DNA of 26,947 nucleotides from Prevotellaceae bacterium (GTDB lineage: Bacteria; Bacteroidota; Bacteroidia; Bacteroidales; Paludibacteraceae), in assembly GCA_020636695.1 (NCBI GenBank), contig JACJXJ010000017.1, forward strand, positions 1 to 26,947, given 5' to 3'. A program made the translations under genes and the position numbers. Shown piece after piece: positions 15,543 to 21,831 of the stretch. The notes under the pieces are model-generated. The model saw nothing but the letters and a program-made list of their open reading frames with translations, made no database searches and was not told the origin of the DNA. Numbering within the stretch: the stretch's first letter is position 1; each line of letters begins with the position of its first letter.

Positions 15543-16382
15543 ATGGCTACAAAAAAATACAGATGTAAAGTGTGTGGTTACATACACGAAGGCAAAACGG
15601 CTCCAGAATCATGCCCAGTATGTAAAGCGCCTGCTTCAGAATTTGAAGAAATTGTGGAAAAACGCGGATTTAATAAGGAAAATAGTACTTATATTTTTGT
15701 ATACACCTCCGTCATCATCGTCATTGTATCTTTGTTACTGTCATTTACTTCTGGCGCGCTCAAAAGCCGACAAGCAGCCAACATGGAACTTGACAAAAAG
15801 AAACAAATCCTTAGCTCTCTACCTGCTGTAAATTTAGAAGGAGCTGATGCGGCAGCACTATACAATACATATATCAAAAAATATATTATTTTAGATGCTA
15901 ACGGTGAAGTATCAAAAGAAATAGAAGATTTCAACTACAAAGTAAGCAAAGATGAATACCCTTTATATATTGCTGAAGTTGAAGGTCAAACCAAATATAT
16001 CATTCCACTAAATGGAGCTGGACTTTGGGGTGCTATTTGGGGTTACATAGCTCTCAATGACGATAAAAATACGGTCTATGGCGTTTATTTTTCACACGCA
16101 AGTGAAACCCCTGGTTTAGGTGCCAATATTGTAACACCTAAATTTCGAGATCAATTTGTTGGAAAAGAAGTTATGAAAGAAGGTTCATTTGCATCCATTG
16201 CTGTCATGAAAGCTGGACAAACTGCTGAAGGTCAAGATCAAGTAGATGCAATTTCGGGCGGAACAATTACTTCAAAAGGGGTAGAATCCATGCTCAAAAA
16301 CTGTATTGGTAATTATATCACTTTCTTAAAAAAGACAGCGCAAACCGAAAATGTTGCTAAAGAAGGAGGAAATACATTATGA
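15543..16382 (+). CDS. nqrC: NqrC with an N-terminal rubredoxin-like domain
   Basis: NqrC (279 aa) carries covalent FMN on the periplasmic side. Residues 1-36 are an extra rubredoxin-like module with Cys8-x2-Cys11-Gly-Tyr and Cys24-Pro-x-Cys27, very similar to the rubrerythrin N-terminus encoded at 20541-21092. One membrane helix follows (about 49-70, TYIFVYTSVIIVIVSLLLSF), then the normal periplasmic FMN_bind domain with ETPGLGA (188-194) and the flavin motif SGGTIT (238-243; Thr241, with SGGT in place of the usual SGAT). The start is ATG 15543; a TTG two codons upstream is less likely. With the usual NqrC topology the extra domain faces the cytoplasm near NqrF. Na+-NQR subunits normally lack such a module. 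It overlaps nqrD by ATGA. The four Cys could hold Fe or Zn. Confidence 0.95.
   Translation: MATKKYRCKVCGYIHEGKTAPESCPVCKAPASEFEEIVEKRGFNKENSTYIFVYTSVIIVIVSLLLSFTSGALKSRQAANMELDKKKQILSSLPAVNLEGADAAALYNTYIKKYIILDANGEVSKEIEDFNYKVSKDEYPLYIAEVEGQTKYIIPLNGAGLWGAIWGYIALNDDKNTVYGVYFSHASETPGLGANIVTPKFRDQFVGKEVMKEGSFASIAVMKAGQTAEGQDQVDAISGGTITSKGVESMLKNCIGNYITFLKKTAQTENVAKEGGNTL
16363..16370 (+). promoter_or_regulatory. Strong Shine-Dalgarno before nqrD
   Basis: AAGGAGGA lies 8 bases ahead of ATG 16379, inside the end of nqrC (coding E-G-G-N). It is unusual in a window where starts otherwise lack Shine-Dalgarno sequences, and it supports ATG 16379 over ATG 16385. Confidence 0.55.
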
Positions 16383-17008
16383 AAATGAACGAAGAATTAA
16401 AGAACACTTTACTTGGACCTTTAAGTAAAAATAACCCTATTGCAGTTCAGGTATTAGGTATTTGTTCTGCTTTAGCAGTAACAGTCGAATTAAAACCTGC
16501 ATTGGTAATGGGTATCTCGGTAACCATCATTGTTGCTTTAGCTAATGTAGTTATTTCATTGATTCGGAATACCATCCCCAATAGTGTACGTATCATTGTA
16601 CAATTGGTAGTAGTAGCGGCTTTAGTAACCATTGTAAGCGAATTTTTAAAAGCATTTGCTTTCGACGTAAGTGTACAATTATCGGTTTATATTGGATTAA
16701 TTATTACTAACTGTATTTTAATGGGGCGCCTTGAAGCATTTGCTATGAGTAATAAACCAGGAGCTGCTTTCTTGGATGGTTTGGGCAATGGTTTTGGATA
16801 TGCCATGATTTTAGTAATCGTCGCCTTTGTCCGTGAATTATTTGGTTCTGGTTCATTATTAGGATTCCAAATAATCCCTCACAGCTGGTACGAAGCTGGT
16901 TACGTAAACAATGGGTTAATGATGATGCCATCGATGGCGATGATTCTGTTAGCATGCTTTATTTGGGTTCACAGATCACTAGATAAAGATCTTCAAGAAA
17001 AAGGATAA
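16379..17008 (+). CDS. nqrD: Na+-translocating NADH:quinone reductase subunit D
   Basis: NqrD (209 aa), a six-helix inner-membrane subunit that pairs with NqrE. The two cysteine motifs known to ligate the iron centre between NqrD and NqrE are present: LGICSALAVT (Cys29) and TNCILMGR (Cys112). Other family segments include FLDGLGNGFGYAMIL and VAFVRELFGSGSLLG. The start at 16379 overlaps the nqrC stop (ATGA) and has a good Shine-Dalgarno. A hairpin-forming gap of 64 bases separates it from nqrE. Confidence 0.96.
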   Translation: MKMNEELKNTLLGPLSKNNPIAVQVLGICSALAVTVELKPALVMGISVTIIVALANVVISLIRNTIPNSVRIIVQLVVVAALVTIVSEFLKAFAFDVSVQLSVYIGLIITNCILMGRLEAFAMSNKPGAAFLDGLGNGFGYAMILVIVAFVRELFGSGSLLGFQIIPHSWYEAGYVNNGLMMMPSMAMILLACFIWVHRSLDKDLQEKG

Positions 17009-17017
17009 ATACTAATT

Positions 17018-17057
17018 AAAGTTGCAAAAGTATATAGCAGAAGTTACTTTCAACTTT
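17018..17057 (+). repeat. Hairpin in the nqrD-nqrE gap
   Basis: AAAGTTG (17018-17024) pairs with CAACTTT (17051-17057), and the neighbouring AAAGT with ACTTT (17046-17050) across a 2-base bulge, giving about 12 pairs around a 14-base loop. It has no T run. It could affect mRNA processing or stability within the operon. Confidence 0.4.
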
Positions 17058-17072
17058 CAACTCATAAAAAAT

Positions 17073-17717
17073 ATGGAAAATGCTTTAAGTATATTCGTTC
17101 GATCCATTTTTGTGGATAATATGATTTTCGCTTACTTCTTAGGTATGTGTTCATACTTGGCTGTATCGAAAAACGTTAAGACCTCTATAGGTTTAGGTAT
17201 AGCAGTAACATTTGTTTTACTTATTACCTTACCCGTTAATTATCTTTTAGAAGTACACGTATTAAGAGCAGGAGCCCTCTCATGGCTAGGTGACAATTTT
17301 GCAAATCTCGACCTAAGTTACTTAAGTTTCATTTTATTCATCGCCGTTATTGCCGCCATTGTGCAATTAGTAGAAATGGTTGTAGAAAAATTTTCCCCCT
17401 CATTATATGCCTCATTAGGTATTTTCTTACCACTTATTGCTGTCAATTGTGCTATTATGGGTGGTGCTTTATTTATGCAACAACGTACCGGATTAGAACC
17501 CACAGATCCTAAAGCCTTGACAAGTATTGTTGACGTTCTGGCTTATGCCTTAGGTTCTGGCTTTGGCTGGGCATTAGCCATTGTTGGACTAGCGGCCATC
17601 CGTGAAAAATTAGAATATTCCGATGTTCCAGCTCCATTACGCGGTTTAGGTATCACGTTTATAACAGTAGGTCTTATGGCTTTAGCATTTTTATGTTTCA
17701 GTGGGCTTAAGATTTAA
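17073..17717 (+). CDS. nqrE: Na+-translocating NADH:quinone reductase subunit E
   Basis: NqrE (214 aa), the inverted-topology partner of NqrD. Its iron-ligand motifs are GMCSYLAVSK (Cys26) and VNCAIMGG (Cys126). The start is ATG 17073 (MENALSIFVRSIFVDNM), the family-typical N-terminus; the frame is open further upstream to a TTG at 17022, but that segment is the intergenic hairpin. Six hydrophobic helices are visible. An 80-base gap with no clear structure precedes nqrF. It belongs to the nqr operon and, with NqrD, carries electrons across the membrane. Confidence 0.96.
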   Translation: MENALSIFVRSIFVDNMIFAYFLGMCSYLAVSKNVKTSIGLGIAVTFVLLITLPVNYLLEVHVLRAGALSWLGDNFANLDLSYLSFILFIAVIAAIVQLVEMVVEKFSPSLYASLGIFLPLIAVNCAIMGGALFMQQRTGLEPTDPKALTSIVDVLAYALGSGFGWALAIVGLAAIREKLEYSDVPAPLRGLGITFITVGLMALAFLCFSGLKI

Positions 17718-17797
17718 TAATTTCAAGAAAAAAACAGAATTTTGAGGAATGACTTATTTTATAATTCAAACTTCTAACTTTAATACACTAAGAATAT

Positions 17798-19084
17798 ATG
17801 TTACTCGAAATTAACTCATTAATAATCACCACTAGTTTAGTCGTCTTTTTAGGTGTAGTACTATTATTAGTTATTGTACTACTCATTGCCAAACGCTACT
17901 TAGTTGCTTCAGGTGACGTCAAAATCACTTTAAATGGAGAAAAAGAGATGCAAGTTCCTGCTGGAACTTCATTACTAAATGCGATGTCGAATGCTGGCAT
18001 TTTTTTACCATCTGCTTGTGGTGGAAAAGGTTCATGTGCTCAATGTCGTTGTCAAGTAGAACAAGGTGGAGGTGAAATTCTTCCAACTGAAACTGTACAC
18101 TTTAGCCGTAAACAAATCAAAGACAATTGGCGTTTAGGCTGTCAAGTAAAGGTAAAAGGGGACATGAGTATTAAGGTTCCTGAATCTGTACTCGGTGTAA
18201 AAGAATGGGAATGCGAAGTTATTTCTAACAAGAACGTAGCTACATTTATCAAAGAATTCATCGTAGCACTTCCTAAAGGAGAACACATGGATTTTCTTCC
18301 AGGTTCTTATGCACAAATTAAGATTCCAGCTTACACCATGGATTATGATAAAGATATCGATAAATCATTAATTGGTGACGAGTACGTAAAAGCATGGGAA
18401 AATTTTGGATTATTTGGCTTAAAATGCACCAATACAGAAGAAACTGTTCGTGCTTACTCTATGGCCAACTATCCTGCCGAAGGCGATCGCATTATGTTAA
18501 CCGTACGTATTGCTACCCCTCCATTTAAACCAAAAGAACAAGGTCCAGGATTTATGGATGTAATGCCAGGTATTGCTTCTTCATACATCTTTACCTTAAA
18601 ACCTGGCGACAAAGTTATTATGAGTGGACCTTATGGCGATTTCCATCCTATATTCAACTCTACCAACGAGATGATGTGGGTTGGTGGTGGTGCCGGCATG
18701 GCTCCATTGCGTGCTCAAATCATGCACATGACTCATACTTTGCGTACCACTAATCGCAAGATGTCTTATTTCTACGGAGCTCGTGCTCTTAACGAAGTAT
18801 TCTATTTAGAAGATTTCTTAGCTATCGAAAAAGAATTTCCTAATTTCTCGTTCCATTTAGCACTCGACCGTCCAGATCCTGCAGCCGATGCTGCTGGCGT
18901 GAAATATACACCAGGATTTGTTCACAACGTGATTTATGAAACATATTTGAAAAATCACGAAGCACCTGAAGATATTGAATACTACATGTGTGGTCCTGGC
19001 CCAATGAGTAAAGCTGTAGAAGGCATGCTCGACAGTCTTGGTGTTCCTCGTGAAAACTTAATGTTCGACGATTTTGGAGCATAA
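17798..19084 (+). CDS. nqrF: Na+-translocating NADH:quinone reductase subunit F
   Basis: NqrF (428 aa) is the NADH-oxidising entry subunit. There is one membrane helix (about 8-31), then a [2Fe-2S] ferredoxin domain with Cys74, Cys80, Cys83 and Cys115 (SACGGKGSCAQC .. RLGCQV), then an FAD domain (RAYSMANYP), then an NADH domain (GGGAGMAPLRAQ; YYMCGPGPMSKAV). The C-terminus DDFGA is the family ending. Electrons pass NADH > FAD > 2Fe-2S > Fe(NqrD/E) > FMN(NqrC) > FMN(NqrB) > riboflavin > quinone. It is last in the operon and is followed by a terminator shared with the convergent oxidase-like gene. Confidence 0.97.
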   Translation: MLLEINSLIITTSLVVFLGVVLLLVIVLLIAKRYLVASGDVKITLNGEKEMQVPAGTSLLNAMSNAGIFLPSACGGKGSCAQCRCQVEQGGGEILPTETVHFSRKQIKDNWRLGCQVKVKGDMSIKVPESVLGVKEWECEVISNKNVATFIKEFIVALPKGEHMDFLPGSYAQIKIPAYTMDYDKDIDKSLIGDEYVKAWENFGLFGLKCTNTEETVRAYSMANYPAEGDRIMLTVRIATPPFKPKEQGPGFMDVMPGIASSYIFTLKPGDKVIMSGPYGDFHPIFNSTNEMMWVGGGAGMAPLRAQIMHMTHTLRTTNRKMSYFYGARALNEVFYLEDFLAIEKEFPNFSFHLALDRPDPAADAAGVKYTPGFVHNVIYETYLKNHEAPEDIEYYMCGPGPMSKAVEGMLDSLGVPRENLMFDDFGA

Positions 19085-19095
19085 CAACAACATAA

Positions 19096-19127
19096 AAAAA
19101 AGCCTTGAATTTCTTCAAGGCTTTTTT
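19096..19127. terminator. Bidirectional terminator after nqrF
   Basis: A perfect 14-bp stem (19096-19109 with 19114-19127: AAAAAAGCCTTGAA / TTCAAGGCTTTTTT) with loop TTTC. It lies between the nqrF stop (19084) and the minus-strand oxidase-like gene stop (19140), so it can serve both strands. Confidence 0.9.
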
Positions 19128-19139
19128 ATTATATCATTT

Positions 19140-19796
19140 TCACTTATTCACCACTAATTCTGGCTTACCAGCTTCTATAAAACTATTATTACGATGTTCG
19201 CGCTCATCTAACGCAATACGTGCAAATACCTCACCCCAAGTCGCCACATCGGCATAACGGCGAACAATCTCATTAGTCACTGGCTGCTGAAACAACAATT
19301 CATGGTCGCGCACAAATTCAGCATACGTATGTTCCGCATGATCTTCAAATTGTGCATTAAATAACAATGCTTGGCGCATACTTACACGGCTTAAAAACCA
19401 GGCAAAAGCCATATAACCATATAACGCTACATGCGTTACAAAAGCATTTAAATACCAAGTCGAAGGAATTCCAAACTCCTTACGGCGTTCGTTCAACACC
19501 AATAAATGCCAATATTCATTGTCCTGCGCTTCACGACTCCACTCCACCATATGTGAAGCCAACTCAACTACCGATTTATGCCGATACGCAAAGGATAAAC
19601 GCACATAATGGCGTGTTTCCCATTTACGATACGGAATAGAAGCGAGCATTTCTAGAAAAATAACCTTGGGAACGGTTGTTTTGCGCCCCGCTACAAGATC
19701 CATTGACAGGAAAAAGAGCTTGGATAAAACACTGTACTTACAACGTGGAGTTGCCAACGTACGTTCTACTTCAGACTTTAAATCAATAGCTTCCAT
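19140..19796 (-). CDS. Alternative-oxidase-like di-iron protein
   Basis: A 218-aa protein matching the alternative oxidase (AOX/PTOX) di-iron pattern. All six expected ligands are present: Glu49 in FLEMLASIP (AOX LETxAAVP), Glu94 and His97 in EAQDNEYWH (AOX EAENERMH), Glu151 in FEDHAEHTY (AOX LEEEAxHTY), and Glu198 and His201 in ALDEREHRNNSF (AOX RADExxHRxVNH). A hydrophobic region (about 112-147) could form the monotopic membrane surface. AOX family enzymes oxidise quinol and reduce O2 to water without pumping. ATG 19796 is preferred, since the upstream ATG lies inside the preceding RNase H gene. It is 22 bases downstream of that gene and convergent with nqrF. The quinol-oxidase role is inferred; a diverged di-iron oxygenase is the alternative. 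Confidence 0.75.
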   Translation of the reverse strand: MEAIDLKSEVERTLATPRCKYSVLSKLFFLSMDLVAGRKTTVPKVIFLEMLASIPYRKWETRHYVRLSFAYRHKSVVELASHMVEWSREAQDNEYWHLLVLNERRKEFGIPSTWYLNAFVTHVALYGYMAFAWFLSRVSMRQALLFNAQFEDHAEHTYAEFVRDHELLFQQPVTNEIVRRYADVATWGEVFARIALDEREHRNNSFIEAGKPELVVNK

Positions 19797-19818
19797 AATT
19801 ATACTAAATTTAGAATGA

Positions 19819-20454
19819 TTACTTTCGTCCAAAATCGGCAGGGATTTCACCCCACAAATCAGTTTGCCATTTTAAGATTTTTGTATCATATTTATTCTCT
19901 GATAACCATTTCTCAGCGCGTGCCACCAGTTCAAAAACAGTCATATTTTTCGCAGTCGGTTCTAACTTCGATTTACATTTTTTTTGTCGAATCCACGCTT
20001 GCGCCGTTATACTATCGGAATAAATGGGGAACGCTAAATTTTGTTTTTTAAGCAGTGCTAAACCATGTACAATAGCCAAAAATTCGCCAATATTATTGGT
20101 GGCTCCTTCAAAAGGTCCCATCCTAAAAAGTTCCTCGCCAGTGGCTGTCCACACACCACGATATTCCATTTTACCAGGATTTCCACTACAAGCAGCGTCC
20201 ACCGACATACTAATGAGTTCTGGTTTAGGCATATCTGTATTAGAATCTAACAAAGTGAGCACCTCCGACGATTTAGTCGCTTTTACCACTTGCCAATAAT
20301 TTTGCGAAGCAGCTATTTTAGCAGCTTCTTGGGTAGTAAAACCTTTATATTGAGCACCTTCAAAACCCTCTACCTGAGCTTTACAAGCATCCCAACTATC
20401 AAAAATACCGGAAGTGCGACCATGCCACACTACATAGAATTTATTCTTTGCCAT
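19819..20454 (-). CDS. Ribonuclease H with N-terminal hybrid-binding domain
   Basis: A 211-aa protein. The N-terminal RNase H hybrid-binding (viroplasmin-like) domain is at residues 4-50 (KFYVVWHGRTSGIFDSWDACKAQVEGFEGAQYKGF). The C-terminal type 1 RNase H domain has an intact DEDD site: Asp86 (SVDAACSGNPG), Glu124 (TNNIGEFLAI), Asp147 (IYSDSITAQAW) and Asp207. It would cleave RNA in RNA-DNA hybrids (R-loops, primers). The linker carries the less regular 'LLDSNTDMPKPELI'. The promoter overlaps the start region, so the mRNA may be leaderless. It is followed within 22 bases by the oxidase-like gene, which may be co-transcribed. Confidence 0.9.
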   Translation of the reverse strand: MAKNKFYVVWHGRTSGIFDSWDACKAQVEGFEGAQYKGFTTQEAAKIAASQNYWQVVKATKSSEVLTLLDSNTDMPKPELISMSVDAACSGNPGKMEYRGVWTATGEELFRMGPFEGATNNIGEFLAIVHGLALLKKQNLAFPIYSDSITAQAWIRQKKCKSKLEPTAKNMTVFELVARAEKWLSENKYDTKILKWQTDLWGEIPADFGRK

Positions 20455-20458
20455 AGCA

Positions 20459-20466
20459 CAAAGATA
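20459..20466 (-). promoter_or_regulatory. Promoter -7 element of the RNase H gene, leaderless
   Basis: Minus strand TATCTTTG fits TAnnTTTG. Its last G is 5 bases from the A of ATG 20454, so transcription would begin at or next to the start codon. No clear -33 is seen. Confidence 0.55.
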
Positions 20467-20479
20467 CAGTCTTTTACCG

Positions 20480-20516
20480 AAAAAAAAAAGTGCTGTATTG
20501 ATATCAATACAGCACT
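20480..20516 (-). terminator. Terminator of the perR-rubredoxin-rubrerythrin unit
   Basis: Perfect 14-base arms AGTGCTGTATTGAT (20489-20502) and ATCAATACAGCACT (20503-20516) are followed, on the minus strand, by about ten T. It lies 24 bases past the rubrerythrin stop. Confidence 0.9.
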
Positions 20517-20540
20517 CGACCTAATACTAAATAACCCAAA

Positions 20541-21092
20541 TTACTTTTTAAAATAACGATTGTAAAGACCTTCAAAACCTCTACCATGGCGCGCCTCGTC
20601 GCGAGCCATTTCATGTACTGTATCATGAATTGGATCTAAATCCAACATTTTGGCACGTTTGGCAATACGCATTTTATCTTCGCAAGCTCCACTTTCAGCA
20701 TTCATACGTTTTTCGAGATTTGTTTTGGTATCCCATACCACTTCGCCTAACAATTCGGCAAAACGTGAACAATGTTCAGCTTCTTCCCAAGCATAACGTT
20801 TAAATGCTTCTGCAATTTCAGGATAACCTTCGCGATCTGCTTGACGGCTCATAGCTAAATACATACCAACTTCGGTCGCTTCGCCTAAAAAATGAGCGTT
20901 CAAATCTTTTTTCATTTCATCGTCACAATCTTTAGCAACGCCCAAAATATGTTCAGTTACAAATGATAAACCTGCTGATTCATCCATTTCTTTGAACTTT
21001 TCTTTTGGTTGTTTACATTGTGGACATCTTTCTGGAGCTTCATCACCTTCGTGAACATAACCGCAAACGGTACAAATAAATTTTTTCTTCAT
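20541..21092 (-). CDS. Rubrerythrin with N-terminal rubredoxin domain
   Basis: A 183-aa 'reverse'-order rubrerythrin (NADH peroxidase type). Rubredoxin-like residues 1-36 hold Cys7, Cys10, Cys23 and Cys26; the ferritin-like di-iron four-helix domain follows. Likely ligands: Glu71 (FLGEATEVGMY), Glu104 and His107 (AWEEAEHCSRF), Glu136 region (NAESGACEDK), Glu166 and His169 (ARDEARHGRGF). Proteins of this kind reduce H2O2 using electrons from NADH via rubredoxin/reductase and protect anaerobes. The gene is downstream of perR and a free rubredoxin microgene on the same strand, so control by PerR is likely. Its first 105 bases are nearly duplicated in that microgene. No promoter was found in the 83-base gap upstream. 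Confidence 0.93.
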   Translation of the reverse strand: MKKKFICTVCGYVHEGDEAPERCPQCKQPKEKFKEMDESAGLSFVTEHILGVAKDCDDEMKKDLNAHFLGEATEVGMYLAMSRQADREGYPEIAEAFKRYAWEEAEHCSRFAELLGEVVWDTKTNLEKRMNAESGACEDKMRIAKRAKMLDLDPIHDTVHEMARDEARHGRGFEGLYNRYFKK

Positions 21093-21172
21093 GATTGTTA
21101 TTATTTTATATATTAAATGTTAGCTTAGTTATACATTTTGTAAGTTGCTTTTAGTAGCACTCTTTTTCAATA

Positions 21173-21289
21173 TTAATCCGCGGTTACCTCTTTAAATTTT
21201 TCTTTTGGTTGTTTACAACGTGGACAAATTTCTGGAGCTTCGTCACCTTCGTGAACATAACCACAAACAGTACAAACAAATTTTTTCAT
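21173..21289 (-). CDS. 38-aa rubredoxin-like microprotein
   Basis: A very small gene with ATG at 21289 and TAA at 21173-21175. The protein reads MKKFVCTVCGYVHEGDEAP.. and has Cys6, Cys9, Cys22 and Cys25 (CTVCGY and CPRC), ending FKEVTAD. It is a complete short rubredoxin domain of the rubrerythrin kind. It is almost the same as the first 36 residues of the rubrerythrin gene 83 bases downstream; the DNA is about 90% identical by eye (21188-21289 versus 20988-21092). It probably acts as an electron carrier to rubrerythrin or another partner. It begins 22 bases after the perR stop, implying co-transcription. Intact frame, conserved cysteines and synonymous differences argue that it is translated and not a relic. 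Confidence 0.85.
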   Translation of the reverse strand: MKKFVCTVCGYVHEGDEAPEICPRCKQPKEKFKEVTAD

Positions 21290-21311
21290 AATAATTTAGG
21301 TTTAAAAGTTA

Positions 21312-21737
21312 TTACTTGTTCGGGCTTTCGTTGCAACTTGAACAATACCCTTTTAGATATAAATGTTTTTCTGCCACAATAAAACCATGTTCTAAGGCAA
21401 TGGCAGTAACGGAGTCTAATACAGCTGGCACATCAAACACTTTCCCACAATTTAGACATTTAAAATGAGCATGATCAGACGTATCTATGTCAAAACGCAC
21501 ATTCTTATCGTCAATGGTTAAAGATAAAATCGCCGCTTGCTGATAAAATAAGTTCAACGTATTATAAACGGTTGTTTTCGATAACGTAGGAATCTGATCG
21601 ATTAATCCTGCATAAATTTCGTCGGCCGTAGGGTGCGTACGATGCTCATACAAGTAATTAATAATGGCTAATCGTTGAACCGATGGTTTAATATCGTGCT
21701 GCAACAAATAATTATAAGCATTAAAATCAGATTTCAT
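21312..21737 (-). CDS. perR: Peroxide-sensing Fur-family repressor PerR
   Basis: A 141-aa Fur-family repressor. The N-terminal winged helix (IKPSVQRLAIINYLYEHRTHPTADEIY.., STVYNTL-like SKTTVYNTLNLF) is followed by the dimerisation domain. The regulatory metal ligands match B. subtilis PerR with a constant offset of two: His35, Asp83 (RFD), His89, His91 and Asp102. The structural zinc Cys pairs are Cys94/Cys97 (CLNC) and Cys132/Cys135 (CSSC). Asp at position 83, where Fur has Glu, favours PerR over Fur. Iron-catalysed His oxidation by H2O2 would release DNA. It leads the rubredoxin/rubrerythrin genes, and a 7-1-7 palindrome in its own leader suggests autoregulation. Confidence 0.92.
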   Translation of the reverse strand: MKSDFNAYNYLLQHDIKPSVQRLAIINYLYEHRTHPTADEIYAGLIDQIPTLSKTTVYNTLNLFYQQAAILSLTIDDKNVRFDIDTSDHAHFKCLNCGKVFDVPAVLDSVTAIALEHGFIVAEKHLYLKGYCSSCNESPNK

Positions 21738-21744
21738 ATCAAAT

Positions 21745-21759
21745 TTGTAATCATTACAA
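21745..21759. promoter_or_regulatory. PerR/Fur box (7-1-7 palindrome)
   Basis: TTGTAATCATTACAA is a perfect 7-1-7 inverted repeat, differing by one base pair from the B. subtilis Per box TTATAATnATTATAA. It lies between the predicted transcription start (about 21769) and the perR ATG, so binding would block the promoter. Confidence 0.8.
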
Positions 21760-21773
21760 TTTTATATCTAGTG

Positions 21774-21805
21774 CAAAAGTAGAGTTTATTTCTAAACGCT
21801 CCAAA
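21774..21805 (-). promoter_or_regulatory. Promoter of perR-rubredoxin-rubrerythrin
   Basis: Minus strand: -33 TTTG (21802-21805), 20-base spacer, -7 TACTTTTG (21774-21781). Both elements are intact; the Per box lies just downstream. Confidence 0.8.
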
Positions 21806-21816
21806 TGAATTAACTA

Positions 21817-21830
21817 TTTTTAACCAATAA
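21817..21830. repeat. TTTTAACCAATAA repeat, copy 1
   Basis: TTTTTAACCAATAA lies just past the HAD gene stop. Thirteen of its bases recur at 22523-22535 upstream of the same gene, so the HAD gene is flanked by direct repeats. The meaning is unknown. Confidence 0.4.
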
Positions 21831-21831
21831 A

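Noticed and set aside
20481..20516. Long palindrome as a recombination or operator site
   Set aside because: It is followed by a long T run on the minus strand directly after the rubrerythrin gene, so a terminator explains it fully.
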